From assembly GCF_002813755.1 (NCBI RefSeq), contig NZ_CP018061.1:359001-423000 (forward strand): 64,000 bases of DNA. The letters run 5' to 3'. The position numbers and the translations under genes are program-made. The notes beneath the pieces were generated by a model. It searched no databases. It was not told where the DNA came from and saw only the letters and a list, made by a program, of their open reading frames with translations. Shown piece after piece: positions 27,963-37,054 of the stretch (position 1 is the stretch's first letter; every line of letters starts with the position of its first letter). This stretch comes from Enterococcus mundtii. GTDB taxonomy: Bacteria; Bacillota; Bacilli; Lactobacillales; Enterococcaceae.

Positions 27963-30900
27963 TTGAGTAAGAAAAAACTAACGAAAAAAAGGAAAAAGCA
28001 GTTATTAGCCATGTTTATGACGGCGGGGATGGTCACGAACACTTTTATAAGTACAGGGGTTGCGTTTGCTGAAGCAACTACTGATGGAACTAATTTACCA
28101 TTGTCATCGTTGGAACGCACAATACAAAATGTTAATTTTACTTTTTTAAGTGAAGATTATATGGGTGCTAGTATAGTGAGTCTGTATATTGATAATAATG
28201 GATATCTAAATGCTCAAAGAACTGAACCTAGGAGTCATATTTATTCTTATATGATTAAATCATCTGATACACCTGAGTATAATCCTGATAGTGCTAAAGA
28301 TGTTGATTATATATGTATACAAGATACGAATGTGGACCTAAATCATCTGATATCTTATGAAAAAACAGTTAAAGATTATCCAGATAGCAACTATTATTTT
28401 ATTGTTGATGGCAGTGGTGTTCCATTAGTTAGAATTAATGGGGCCGATTTAGGAAAAAACGTAGATCATTCGAATTTAACAGCCAATAATGCAACAGTAG
28501 AATATGGTTCAACATGGAATGATAGCGTGGCCAAACAAGTAACAGGTGTAAAAGCTACTGATAGATATGGCAATGACGTGACAAATAATGTGACTGTATC
28601 TGGTAACGTAGACACGAATAAACCAGGGAACTATAATGTGACCTTCACTTCACCAGAATCAGGGAAAAGTACTACAGTAGTGATTACTGTCAATGAAGCG
28701 CCAATACAACAAGAAAAAGCAGAAACACCAGTATTTAACACGCCATACATTTATGGAGATGACTTGGTAGGTAAAACTTCTCCTAATGCATATGTGCAAT
28801 TACGTATCGCTCAGCCAGAAAATGTTACGTTAATTGTCACAGCGGATGCTAACGGGAATTTTGTGGTTCCTGGAAAAACCTTAGAGGCAAAACCTCAATA
28901 TGAAATTGGCAATAAAATTTATGCTAATGCTCAATTTGTTAATCAACATGGGACAAACGAAACAACTAGTGCAATGGCAGAAGTAACGATTGAAGAAAAT
29001 CATACTTCGATTGAAGCAAATGATTTTGAAGTAGATTACGGCTTCGATTTAACAGACGAAGCAGCGATTGAAAAAGCAGGTGCGAAAGCGACTGATAAAT
29101 ACGGTAAATCAGAAGGCGTTACAGTCAAAGAAAGTAATGTAGATACTTCAAAACCAGGTGAATACAGTATCACATTTGTTTCTGATTCAGGAAAAGAAAA
29201 AACAGTGAAAGTAACTGTTAAAAACAAACCAATCATTGGTTCTGAACCAATCATCCATGCGACAGATACGACCTATCAAGTAGGAGAAACATTAAACCCA
29301 TTATTAGGCGTCACCGCTGAAGATCCAGAAGACGGTGATTTAACGGACCAAGTCAAAGCAGATGCTTCTGGAGTCAATATGTCTAAAGCAGGCGATTATG
29401 AGTTGAAATTATCTGTAACAGATAAAGACGGTAATACGACTGAACAAACAGTGACAGTCCATGTGGTTGATCAAGTAACCGATGGTCCGGTGATCAAGGG
29501 CGCAGATGACGTGCGTGTTGATGAACGTGCGAAGTTTGATCCACTTGAAGGTGTCACTGCACAAGATAGTCAAGGAAATGATCTAACTGACAATTTGACG
29601 TATACAGGATCTGTTGATACATCTACTCCAGGAGAATATACGATCAAGTATTACGTGTATGACAAAGAGGGGAAAGTAGCGACTGCTGAACGAGTTGTGA
29701 CCGTCCAAAGTGATGCAAGTAAACCAGTGGTAATGAGTCCAGATAAACTAACAATCAAACAAAATAGTAAATTTGATCCAACCCTTTATGCACAAGCATA
29801 TGATAATGAAGATGGCGATATTACCAATCAAATCAAAGTTTTAGGTCAAATTTATACTGACAAACTAGGATCACAATTTATTACCTATGAAGTGACTGAT
29901 AGTGACGGAAATAAAGCTACCAAAATGATGGAAGTTGAAGTGGTGGCCACTTTAGGGAATGCGCCTGTTATTAGTGGTGCTGACGATTTGGAAATCAATG
30001 TAGGAGATACCTTTGATCCGATCTCAGGTGTCACTGCGTATGATAAAGAGGATGGGGACTTAACCTCTGAAATCAAATATGGTGGTATTGTTGACACAGG
30101 TAAAGCGGGTGAGTATACCGTTACTTATACAGTTTGGGATTCTGATTTCAATACTGAAACCGTAGAACGTAAAGTAACGGTGAAAGATCCAACTGTAGAA
30201 CCAGCCATTGAAGCACATGATTTTGAAGTAGATTATGGGTTTGATCTAACGGATGAAGCAGCGATTGAAAAAGCGGAAGCAAAAGCAACCGACAAATACG
30301 GTAAAGAAGAAGCTGTCACAGTCAAAGAAACGAATGTTGACACAAGTAAACTAGGCGAATACAGTATTACATTTGTTTCCGCATCAGGAAAAGAAAAAAC
30401 AGTCAAAGTGACCGTCAAAGATGCACCAGAAGAAAATGCAACGATCGAAGCGCATGATTTTGAAGTAGATTATGGGTTTGATCTAACGGATGAAGCAGCG
30501 ATTGAAAAAGCGGAAGCGAAAGCAACTGACAAATACGGTAAAGAAGAAGCTGTCACAGTCAAAGAAACGAATGTTGACACAAGTAAACCAGGCGAATACA
30601 GTATTACATTTGTTTCCGCATCAGGAAAAGAAAAAACAGTCAAAGTGACCGTCAAAGATGCACCAGAAGAAAATGCAACGATCGAAGCGCATGATTTTGA
30701 AGTAGATTATGGGTTTGATCTAACGGATGAAGCAGCGATTGAAAAAGCGGAAGCGAAAGCAACTGACAAATACGGTAAAGAAGAAGCTGTCACAGTCAAA
30801 GAAACGAATGTTGACACAAGTAAACCAGGTGAATACAGTATCACATTTGTTTCTGCATCAGGAAAAGAAAAAACAGTCAAAGTGACAGTGAACGCAGAAG

Positions 30901-32909
30901 CTGCCATGAAACCAACCGTTGATCCAATCAAAGAAGGAGCAGGTAAGGTCACAGGACAAGGAAAAGCCGGCGATAAAATTGTCATCACTGTTGATGGAAA
31001 AGAAGTTGGCACAGGAACGGTGAAAGAAGATGGTACATTTGAAATCTTGACTGGCACGTATCGTGCAAAAGCGGGTGATGTGTATGCTGTTCAAGCCTTT
31101 AATTCAGAAAACGCAGGCTCTGAAATTACAGATGTCAAAGTTATTGCCACAGCAGGAAAAGTCAATCCAGATGAATATACGATTGGGGACGCAAATGTGA
31201 CCGGAAGTTATACGGGCGATGTCACTTCTATTGCGGTCTTTATCAATGGTGTGAACAAAGGAACGATTTCTGGAGCTAGTGTAAAAGATGGACAATTCAC
31301 CTATTATGTTGGAAAAAACATTAAAATGGGGGATGTCGTAACAGTTGTTGGGTACGATAAGTATGGCAAACGTCTGGATGAAAAAGAATTGACGATCTAT
31401 AACAAAGAAACGATTCAAACACCATCAGTCAATGATATTTATGTTGGGGATACAACGGTGACAGGTACTGGACAAGCGGGTACCACCGTCTACGTCAAAT
31501 TAGGTTCAACGATTTTAGGCCAAGCTGAAGTGAAGGAAGACGGTACGTTTGAAGTAACGATTCCAGCGCAAAAAGCAGGTACAGAACTGACAATTTTAGC
31601 CAAAGATGATGATGAAGCAAGTGAAAGTGTGACTAAAATGGTGATGGATCAATTGCCAGACACTCCAACAGTGGATGACGTTAAAGAAGGTGCTGGAAAA
31701 GTAACTGGTAAAGGAAAAGCTGGTGATACGATCGTAATTAAAGTGAATGACAAAGAAATCGGTAGAGGAAAGGTAAAAGAAAATGGGACGTTTGAAATCT
31801 TAACTGGTACGTATCGTGCAAAACAAGGCGATATTTACGAAGTGTATGCAGTAAATGATGATAATGTCCAATCTGAAACAGTGAGAAAAAATGTCATGGC
31901 AACTTCTGGACAAGTAAAACCAGACAGTTATGTAATTGGTGAGTTATCTATCACTGGAACATATACAGGAGATGTTACTACTATCGCCGTCTTTGTAGAT
32001 GGGGTAGAATTAGGTAAAAGCTCTGAAGCCAATGTATCCAATGGACAATTTAACTTCTATGTAGGCGACCACATCAAAGCTGGCCAAAAAGTTACGGTTG
32101 TCGGCTACGATAAATACGGTAAACGTCTCGATGAAAAAGAGGTATCAATCGATAATGGCGTTGATGCCCCAACAGTCAATGACATTTATGCTGGCGATAC
32201 AACCGTTACAGGTACAGGTGAAGCAGGTAGTACTGTCTATGTCAAGGACCATTTGAAAAATATTATCGGCCAAGCTGAAGTCAAAGCAGATGGGACCTAT
32301 GAAGTGACGATTCCGGCTCAAGTAAAAGATACACAATTGATTGTCATGGCAAAAAAAGGGAATGCAAGAAGTGAAGAGGTCAATGCGACAGTCTTAGCAG
32401 CTCGCCCAACGCAACCAACAGTGGATGCAGTCAAAGAAGGGGCTGGAAAAATCACTGGAACTGCACAAGCTGGTGATACAGTAGTCATTACTTTGAATGG
32501 AAAAGAAGTAGGTCGTGGTAAAGTTAGTGAAGATGGTACATTTAGTATTATTCTATCAAGCAAAGTACGAGCAGGTAATAAGTATGAAGTTACAGCAGTA
32601 AATTCAGATGGTATTAGTTCTGTCGCTACTGAAGTAACTGCAACGGCTACTGAAGGTACCATTACACCTGATCCATTTAAAGTAGGTGGCAATTCAATCA
32701 CAGGAACCTTTACTGGAGATGTTTCATCTATCGATTTAGTGATTGATGGTGCGCCACAAGGTGTTGTTAGTGGGAATTCAGTCAAAGATGGCGTATTTTC
32801 ATACTACGTAGGAAAGCTCTCAATTCAAGCAGATCAGACTGTAGAAGTCGTTGCCTATGATGCTTACGGCAAACAATTAGATCAACAAACAGTGACAATC
32901 AATGCTTAA
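27963..32909 (+). CDS. Giant secreted Ig-like protein, 1648 aa, no visible wall anchor
   Basis: A paralogue of the preceding gene with the same signal peptide block and N-terminal module (about 40-160, ending VRINGADL). Next come one ATVEYGSTWN Ig-like domain, a Big_6-like domain (FNTPYIYGDDLVGKTSPNA), several DUF5011/HYR-like domains (about 420-740), three near-identical 79-aa Ig-like repeats (about 749-985), then about seven Big_6-like modules to the C-terminus. It ends QQTVTINA, lacking LPXTG or any membrane span. It starts at TTG 27963 with AGGAGGAAAG upstream. The two genes probably arose by duplication and diverged in domain number. Confidence 0.87.
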   Translation: MSKKKLTKKRKKQLLAMFMTAGMVTNTFISTGVAFAEATTDGTNLPLSSLERTIQNVNFTFLSEDYMGASIVSLYIDNNGYLNAQRTEPRSHIYSYMIKSSDTPEYNPDSAKDVDYICIQDTNVDLNHLISYEKTVKDYPDSNYYFIVDGSGVPLVRINGADLGKNVDHSNLTANNATVEYGSTWNDSVAKQVTGVKATDRYGNDVTNNVTVSGNVDTNKPGNYNVTFTSPESGKSTTVVITVNEAPIQQEKAETPVFNTPYIYGDDLVGKTSPNAYVQLRIAQPENVTLIVTADANGNFVVPGKTLEAKPQYEIGNKIYANAQFVNQHGTNETTSAMAEVTIEENHTSIEANDFEVDYGFDLTDEAAIEKAGAKATDKYGKSEGVTVKESNVDTSKPGEYSITFVSDSGKEKTVKVTVKNKPIIGSEPIIHATDTTYQVGETLNPLLGVTAEDPEDGDLTDQVKADASGVNMSKAGDYELKLSVTDKDGNTTEQTVTVHVVDQVTDGPVIKGADDVRVDERAKFDPLEGVTAQDSQGNDLTDNLTYTGSVDTSTPGEYTIKYYVYDKEGKVATAERVVTVQSDASKPVVMSPDKLTIKQNSKFDPTLYAQAYDNEDGDITNQIKVLGQIYTDKLGSQFITYEVTDSDGNKATKMMEVEVVATLGNAPVISGADDLEINVGDTFDPISGVTAYDKEDGDLTSEIKYGGIVDTGKAGEYTVTYTVWDSDFNTETVERKVTVKDPTVEPAIEAHDFEVDYGFDLTDEAAIEKAEAKATDKYGKEEAVTVKETNVDTSKLGEYSITFVSASGKEKTVKVTVKDAPEENATIEAHDFEVDYGFDLTDEAAIEKAEAKATDKYGKEEAVTVKETNVDTSKPGEYSITFVSASGKEKTVKVTVKDAPEENATIEAHDFEVDYGFDLTDEAAIEKAEAKATDKYGKEEAVTVKETNVDTSKPGEYSITFVSASGKEKTVKVTVNAEAAMKPTVDPIKEGAGKVTGQGKAGDKIVITVDGKEVGTGTVKEDGTFEILTGTYRAKAGDVYAVQAFNSENAGSEITDVKVIATAGKVNPDEYTIGDANVTGSYTGDVTSIAVFINGVNKGTISGASVKDGQFTYYVGKNIKMGDVVTVVGYDKYGKRLDEKELTIYNKETIQTPSVNDIYVGDTTVTGTGQAGTTVYVKLGSTILGQAEVKEDGTFEVTIPAQKAGTELTILAKDDDEASESVTKMVMDQLPDTPTVDDVKEGAGKVTGKGKAGDTIVIKVNDKEIGRGKVKENGTFEILTGTYRAKQGDIYEVYAVNDDNVQSETVRKNVMATSGQVKPDSYVIGELSITGTYTGDVTTIAVFVDGVELGKSSEANVSNGQFNFYVGDHIKAGQKVTVVGYDKYGKRLDEKEVSIDNGVDAPTVNDIYAGDTTVTGTGEAGSTVYVKDHLKNIIGQAEVKADGTYEVTIPAQVKDTQLIVMAKKGNARSEEVNATVLAARPTQPTVDAVKEGAGKITGTAQAGDTVVITLNGKEVGRGKVSEDGTFSIILSSKVRAGNKYEVTAVNSDGISSVATEVTATATEGTITPDPFKVGGNSITGTFTGDVSSIDLVIDGAPQGVVSGNSVKDGVFSYYVGKLSIQADQTVEVVAYDAYGKQLDQQTVTINA
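30207..30917 (+). repeat. Three tandem 237-bp Ig-like repeats
   Basis: Copies begin at 30207, 30444 and 30681 and are almost identical in DNA, each encoding 79 aa (IEAHDFEVDYGFDLTDEAAI ...). One relative of the repeat lies further upstream in this gene and others in 24012-27515. Confidence 0.9.
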
Positions 32910-32978
32910 TTGAAAACATTTATAATGAGAATTTGTAGATAAAAACGTAATAGTTTTAGCGTTGCTTGTTCTACGAAG

Positions 32979-33022
32979 AGGGAATCGATCCGAGCATAGT
33001 CTTGCTTGGATCGATTCTCTTT
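32979..33022 (+). terminator. Terminator of the giant Ig-like gene
   Basis: A 15-bp stem (32982-32996 with 33003-33017, one G-U pair) is followed by TCTTTT. It separates the surface-protein island from the polysaccharide locus. The rest of the spacer to 33227 holds no gene; it must contain the promoter of the polysaccharide genes, with TATATAA (33144-33150) a possible -10. Confidence 0.8.
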
Positions 33023-33227
33023 TATTCATTTAATGACTATAAAATTTTATGTGGAAACAAAAGAAGTGCTTGTTGATCCCTATTCAACATAGTAACTATC
33101 AACAAATAAAAATCACTAAGTGACTGATGTTCGTTTGTTTCACTATATAAAACCGAGGATTGAACATCCTTTGGAGGCTTTTGACAGTATACTTCTTTCT
33201 TGGAAAACAAAATAAGGAGATGGAAAC

Positions 33228-34439
33228 ATGGACAAAAAAACAATCAATTTTGTGGGTTTAGGTTACGTAGGGTTACCTGCAGCGTTATTACTACAAAATT
33301 CTGGCTACCCTATCATTGGGACAGATATCAATCAAGAACTAATATCTGAATTAAGTAATAGAAAGAAGACATTTGACGAACCGGGTCTTCAAGAAGCCTA
33401 TGATCAAGCAATGGTTAATGGAATACAGTTCACAACAAAATATCAACAAGCAGAGATTTATGTCGTCGCTGTACCAACACCGTTTGAAGCAACGACAAAA
33501 AAAATCGATCCGACTTATTTAGTCAATGCACTGACTGCAATCAATGAACATTGTTTAGAAGGAGCGGTGATTATTGTAGAATCAACGATTTCTCCAGGAA
33601 CAATTGATCAATATGTTCGACCAATCTTTAAAAATAAAAAGGTGAGCTTATGTCATGCACCTGAACGCATTCTACCTGGTAATATCCTGAAAGAACTACG
33701 ATATAATTCACGTACGATTGGTGCGGATAATGAGGAAACAGCCCAAGTAGTCAAAGAAATCTATCAAGGTTTTTGTGAAGGCGAAATCGTTTTAACAGAT
33801 ATCAAAACAGCCGAACTTTCTAAAGTTGTTGAAAATACCTTTAGAGATATCAATATCGCGTTTGCGAATGAATTGAAGCTGATCTGTGAACGGGAAGGAT
33901 TGGATGTACATTCGGTGATCGAAATCGCTAATAAACATCCTCGTGTCAATATCTTGAATCCAGGAACTGGTGTGGGAGGACATTGCATTCCCGTAGATCC
34001 TTGGTTTTTAGTGGGAGATTATCCTGAGCAAGCAAGATTGATCCGCACAGCGAGAGAGGTCAATGATGCCGTACCAAAACGTATTTTAGACAAAGTAAGA
34101 GAAGTGATGGATCATTCATTTTCTGGAAAACGTTTGGGTATTTACGGTCTAACTTATAAAGATAATGTAGACGATGTCCGAGAAAGTCCTAGTTTACAAC
34201 TGTATCAAGCAATGACTGATAAAGAACAAGCAGAAGTCCTATTTTATGATCCATTGGTCAAAAAATCGATCGTAAAAAATCAAGCAATGGATTTTGATGA
34301 TTTCTTACAGAATACAGATGTCGTGCTAGTGATGAATAGACATGAACATTTATTGGTCAATGAGCCATTGATACAACAGTCTAGTGAGACTGTTCTTGAT
34401 CCTATTGGTGATTTGAGCATGGATAAGGTGGTCTTATAG
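33228..34439 (+). CDS. wecC: UDP-N-acetyl-D-mannosamine dehydrogenase
   Basis: Oxidises UDP-ManNAc to UDP-ManNAcA with two NAD, giving an acidic sugar donor for surface polysaccharide. The 403-aa UDP-glucose/GDP-mannose dehydrogenase family member has GLGYVGLPAA for NAD binding, PTPFE, HAPERILPG, and the catalytic C253 in GGHCIPVDPWF, a wording typical of WecC/CapO rather than UDP-glucose dehydrogenase. AAGGAG precedes the ATG. First gene of the polysaccharide locus. Its substrate would come from the 2-epimerase at 52461-53600, far along the same locus. Confidence 0.87.
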   Translation: MDKKTINFVGLGYVGLPAALLLQNSGYPIIGTDINQELISELSNRKKTFDEPGLQEAYDQAMVNGIQFTTKYQQAEIYVVAVPTPFEATTKKIDPTYLVNALTAINEHCLEGAVIIVESTISPGTIDQYVRPIFKNKKVSLCHAPERILPGNILKELRYNSRTIGADNEETAQVVKEIYQGFCEGEIVLTDIKTAELSKVVENTFRDINIAFANELKLICEREGLDVHSVIEIANKHPRVNILNPGTGVGGHCIPVDPWFLVGDYPEQARLIRTAREVNDAVPKRILDKVREVMDHSFSGKRLGIYGLTYKDNVDDVRESPSLQLYQAMTDKEQAEVLFYDPLVKKSIVKNQAMDFDDFLQNTDVVLVMNRHEHLLVNEPLIQQSSETVLDPIGDLSMDKVVL

Positions 34440-34452
34440 AAAGGAGAGTTCG

Positions 34453-35190
34453 ATGCAAGGCACGAATCAACTACTTAAAACATTTCGCTTACTCAGACAA
34501 AATCTATGGATTATTTTACTTTCTACGGTTGTTTTTGCTGTTGGGGGATATGTTTTCACTGAAAAATTCATCACACCTACGTATAAGGCGACCACTCAAC
34601 TTGTAGCAAAAACTACGGTGACACCAGAATCGGATGAGACGCTCAATGATGCGAACTATAAGTTATTGATGATCAATACGTATAAAAGTCTAGTCACAAG
34701 TTATTCGATTTTAGATGATGCACAAAAGAAACTAAAAGAAACGCAAGATATCGATTTGAATGTGGATCAGATTCGCCAAATGCTTACGGTGGCTCAAGAA
34801 GAAAATTCGCAGATTTTCAGTATTTCTGTTTTATCTGAAAGACCAGAGATTGCTCAAGTTGTTTCCGAAAAGGTGGCAGAATCTTTTTCAGCAAAAGTCG
34901 GTGAATTACTAGGTGAAGGGAATTCTGTTTCGATTATTTCACCCGCTCGCACCTCGGGAACACCGATTTCTCCTAATTTAAAGCTGAATACAGTTATGTT
35001 TGCTTTGATTGGCTGGTTAGTCGCTGTTATCGGCATATTCATTTGGTCACTGTCGAATCAAATCTTAGAGAAAGAAGACAACTTTGAAGAAACGCTCGGT
35101 CTTCAAAATTTAGGAAATGTGGCGGAAATGAAACCAACACAAAATGAAAAAAGCAAGAAAAAACTATATGTAGTAGAGGAAAGGAGATAG
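34453..35190 (+). CDS. Capsular polysaccharide chain-length regulator (CpsC/Wzz type)
   Basis: A membrane protein controlling polymer length and activating the partner BY-kinase. The 245-aa protein has two transmembrane segments (about 18-38 and 175-197), the Wzz domain between them outside the cell, and a proline-containing motif before TM2 (ARTSGTPISPNLKLNT), as in CpsC/CapA. ATG 34453 follows AAAGGAGAG. The kinase follows after 6 bp. Confidence 0.88.
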   Translation: MQGTNQLLKTFRLLRQNLWIILLSTVVFAVGGYVFTEKFITPTYKATTQLVAKTTVTPESDETLNDANYKLLMINTYKSLVTSYSILDDAQKKLKETQDIDLNVDQIRQMLTVAQEENSQIFSISVLSERPEIAQVVSEKVAESFSAKVGELLGEGNSVSIISPARTSGTPISPNLKLNTVMFALIGWLVAVIGIFIWSLSNQILEKEDNFEETLGLQNLGNVAEMKPTQNEKSKKKLYVVEERR

Positions 35191-35196
35191 ACACGA

Positions 35197-35928
35197 ATGG
35201 CAAGGGGAAAGCTTGGCTTGGATATTGTGACATTATCGAATCCAGAATCAGTTGCTTCTGAACAGTATCGCAGTATTCGCTCGAATATCCAAATCCAAAG
35301 AGAAAAGGAAGCATTGACTTCATTGATGATTACTTCAGCCAGTCCGGGTGAAGGAAAGACAACAACGAGTGTGAATTTAGCTGTTGTCTTTGCTTTAACA
35401 AAATGTAAAACATTATTGATCGATGGTGATTTAAGGAAACGTTCGATCACTGAAGCATTGAATGTTCCTAATGCTTCAGGGCTATGTGGCATCTTAGATA
35501 AAGGGTACTCATTAGAATCTAGTACGTACCAGACAAATATTGAGAATCTAGATGTGCTACCTAGTGGGGTTTATTCAGAAAATCCAGCTGAAGTTTTGGC
35601 AAGTGCTGGATTTAAAAAACTACTGAGAGAAATCAATTTAACCTATGATTTTGTTGTTATTGATGTGCCACCAATCACCGAAGTAGCGGATGCTAAAATT
35701 ATTGCGACGTTGGTTGATAGTTGTGCGTTAGTAGTACGAGATAGTAAGTCAAGTAAAAAATTGATCATTGAAGCTAAGAAACTACTTGATAATTCTGGAG
35801 CAAATGTTCTTGGAGTTATTTACAACGGAAATAAAACGAAAAAATCGAAGCACTACGGTTACGGAGGTGCTTACGGCTATGGGAGCAGAAAAAAAGAAAA
35901 GAGTCCTTTTCGTCTCTGGAAGCAATAA
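35197..35928 (+). CDS. Tyrosine-protein kinase of capsule synthesis (CpsD/CapB type)
   Basis: A cytoplasmic bacterial tyrosine kinase. Walker A SPGEGKTT at about residues 49-56, Walker A' LLIDGDLRKRS, Walker B VVIDVPP. The C-terminal tyrosine cluster (HYGYGGAYGYGS) is the autophosphorylation site. Together with the chain-length regulator it switches polymer synthesis. No CpsB-type PHP phosphatase gene is found near it, so the dephosphorylating partner must lie elsewhere. The end overlaps the next gene by 50 bp. Confidence 0.9.
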   Translation: MARGKLGLDIVTLSNPESVASEQYRSIRSNIQIQREKEALTSLMITSASPGEGKTTTSVNLAVVFALTKCKTLLIDGDLRKRSITEALNVPNASGLCGILDKGYSLESSTYQTNIENLDVLPSGVYSENPAEVLASAGFKKLLREINLTYDFVVIDVPPITEVADAKIIATLVDSCALVVRDSKSSKKLIIEAKKLLDNSGANVLGVIYNGNKTKKSKHYGYGGAYGYGSRKKEKSPFRLWKQ

Positions 35929-37054
35929 GCCGGTTCCCGCTACCTCCGGAGGGGCAATCGAGTTTCTTACACAGAAACTTTGGGAATTGAACAAAAAAAA
36001 ACCAATGGATGTTGATTTTTTTGTGCTTTCTTGTAGTTCTGTTTATTCGGATGATCCATCAATGGGGCTCTTTTATTATAAAGATGCCCCAACTATTTTT
36101 CAGAAAGCGAAGAGGTATTTAGATAAATGCACAAATCAAATCAATAGATATCAACAAAAGTATACGTTGATCAATCCCAATTTATTATCTAAGCTAAAAA
36201 TTTTGGTAGGAAGCTATTCTTTTGATGAGATCATTATGCTGAATTATGGGGTGTATTGTCCAAAAATCAGAGAATTTTATGTAGGGAAACTATCGCTATA
36301 CTTACATAATGATTATCTTAATCGCTTCTCTTTTCAGAAATCTAAGATTTTACAGTCAGTTGATCGCATCATTTCGGTTAGTTCGTTTATTGACCATAGG
36401 GTAAAGGAAGTGCTAAATCAATCGAATACACCAACCTTGTGTGTGGTTGAAAATGGAATCGATACGACTGCTTATTCACCTGTCACAAATGACACGAAAA
36501 TATGTCTGAGGGAAAAGCTAGGCATAAGTCACCAAAAAAAGGTGGTCTTATTTTCAGGTAGGATCGATCGTTCCAAAGGAATCACTTATTTGATGGATGC
36601 CATCGAACAATTGACAAATGAGCAAGTATTATTATTGGTAGTAGGGACCGTTTCCAATAAACAATTAGATAAAGCATTAAGACATTCAGCGATTGATTGG
36701 AAACTGATTGAACAAGTAACTCAAGAAGAAATGCCAATATACTACCAAGTAGCGGATCTTTGCGTCATTCCCTCAATCGTCAAGGAATCTTTTTGTTTAG
36801 TGAATATGGAAGCACAGGCGTGTGGTCTACCAGTGATCACGACAGATGCAGGGGCATTGAATGACTACTTTTTTGGAGATGAACAATTACAAGTGGCTGC
36901 TGATCCCAAAACATTATCAACCGATTTGGTAAAAGCGATGACGTATTTTTTTAAAAATGAACAAGCAATCGAGAAGTTTGATTATCGACAACATGCTGAA
37001 AATTATTCTTTAGAAAAAATGTATCAAACAATGATTAGCGAGGTGAGAAAGTGA
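35879..37054 (+). CDS. GT4-family glycosyltransferase, 391 aa
   Basis: A cytoplasmic, peripheral GT-B enzyme adding a sugar to the lipid-linked repeat unit. N-lobe start KRVLFVSGSNKPVPATSGGA, C-lobe nucleotide-sugar site LFSGRIDRSKGITYL and the E-x7-E-like motif KESFCLVNMEAQACGLPVI. I start it at ATG 35879, preceded by GGAGG at 35863; the longer frame from 35768 lies wholly inside the kinase gene. It overlaps the kinase by 50 bp and the next gene by 4 bp, so translation is coupled. Sugar specificity cannot be read. Confidence 0.85.
   Translation: MGAEKKKRVLFVSGSNKPVPATSGGAIEFLTQKLWELNKKKPMDVDFFVLSCSSVYSDDPSMGLFYYKDAPTIFQKAKRYLDKCTNQINRYQQKYTLINPNLLSKLKILVGSYSFDEIIMLNYGVYCPKIREFYVGKLSLYLHNDYLNRFSFQKSKILQSVDRIISVSSFIDHRVKEVLNQSNTPTLCVVENGIDTTAYSPVTNDTKICLREKLGISHQKKVVLFSGRIDRSKGITYLMDAIEQLTNEQVLLLVVGTVSNKQLDKALRHSAIDWKLIEQVTQEEMPIYYQVADLCVIPSIVKESFCLVNMEAQACGLPVITTDAGALNDYFFGDEQLQVAADPKTLSTDLVKAMTYFFKNEQAIEKFDYRQHAENYSLEKMYQTMISEVRK

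Noticed and set aside
30233..31057. Repeated minus-strand frames of 61-116 aa
   Set aside because: They recur every 237 bp because the Ig-like repeats of the plus-strand gene recur. Shadows, not genes.
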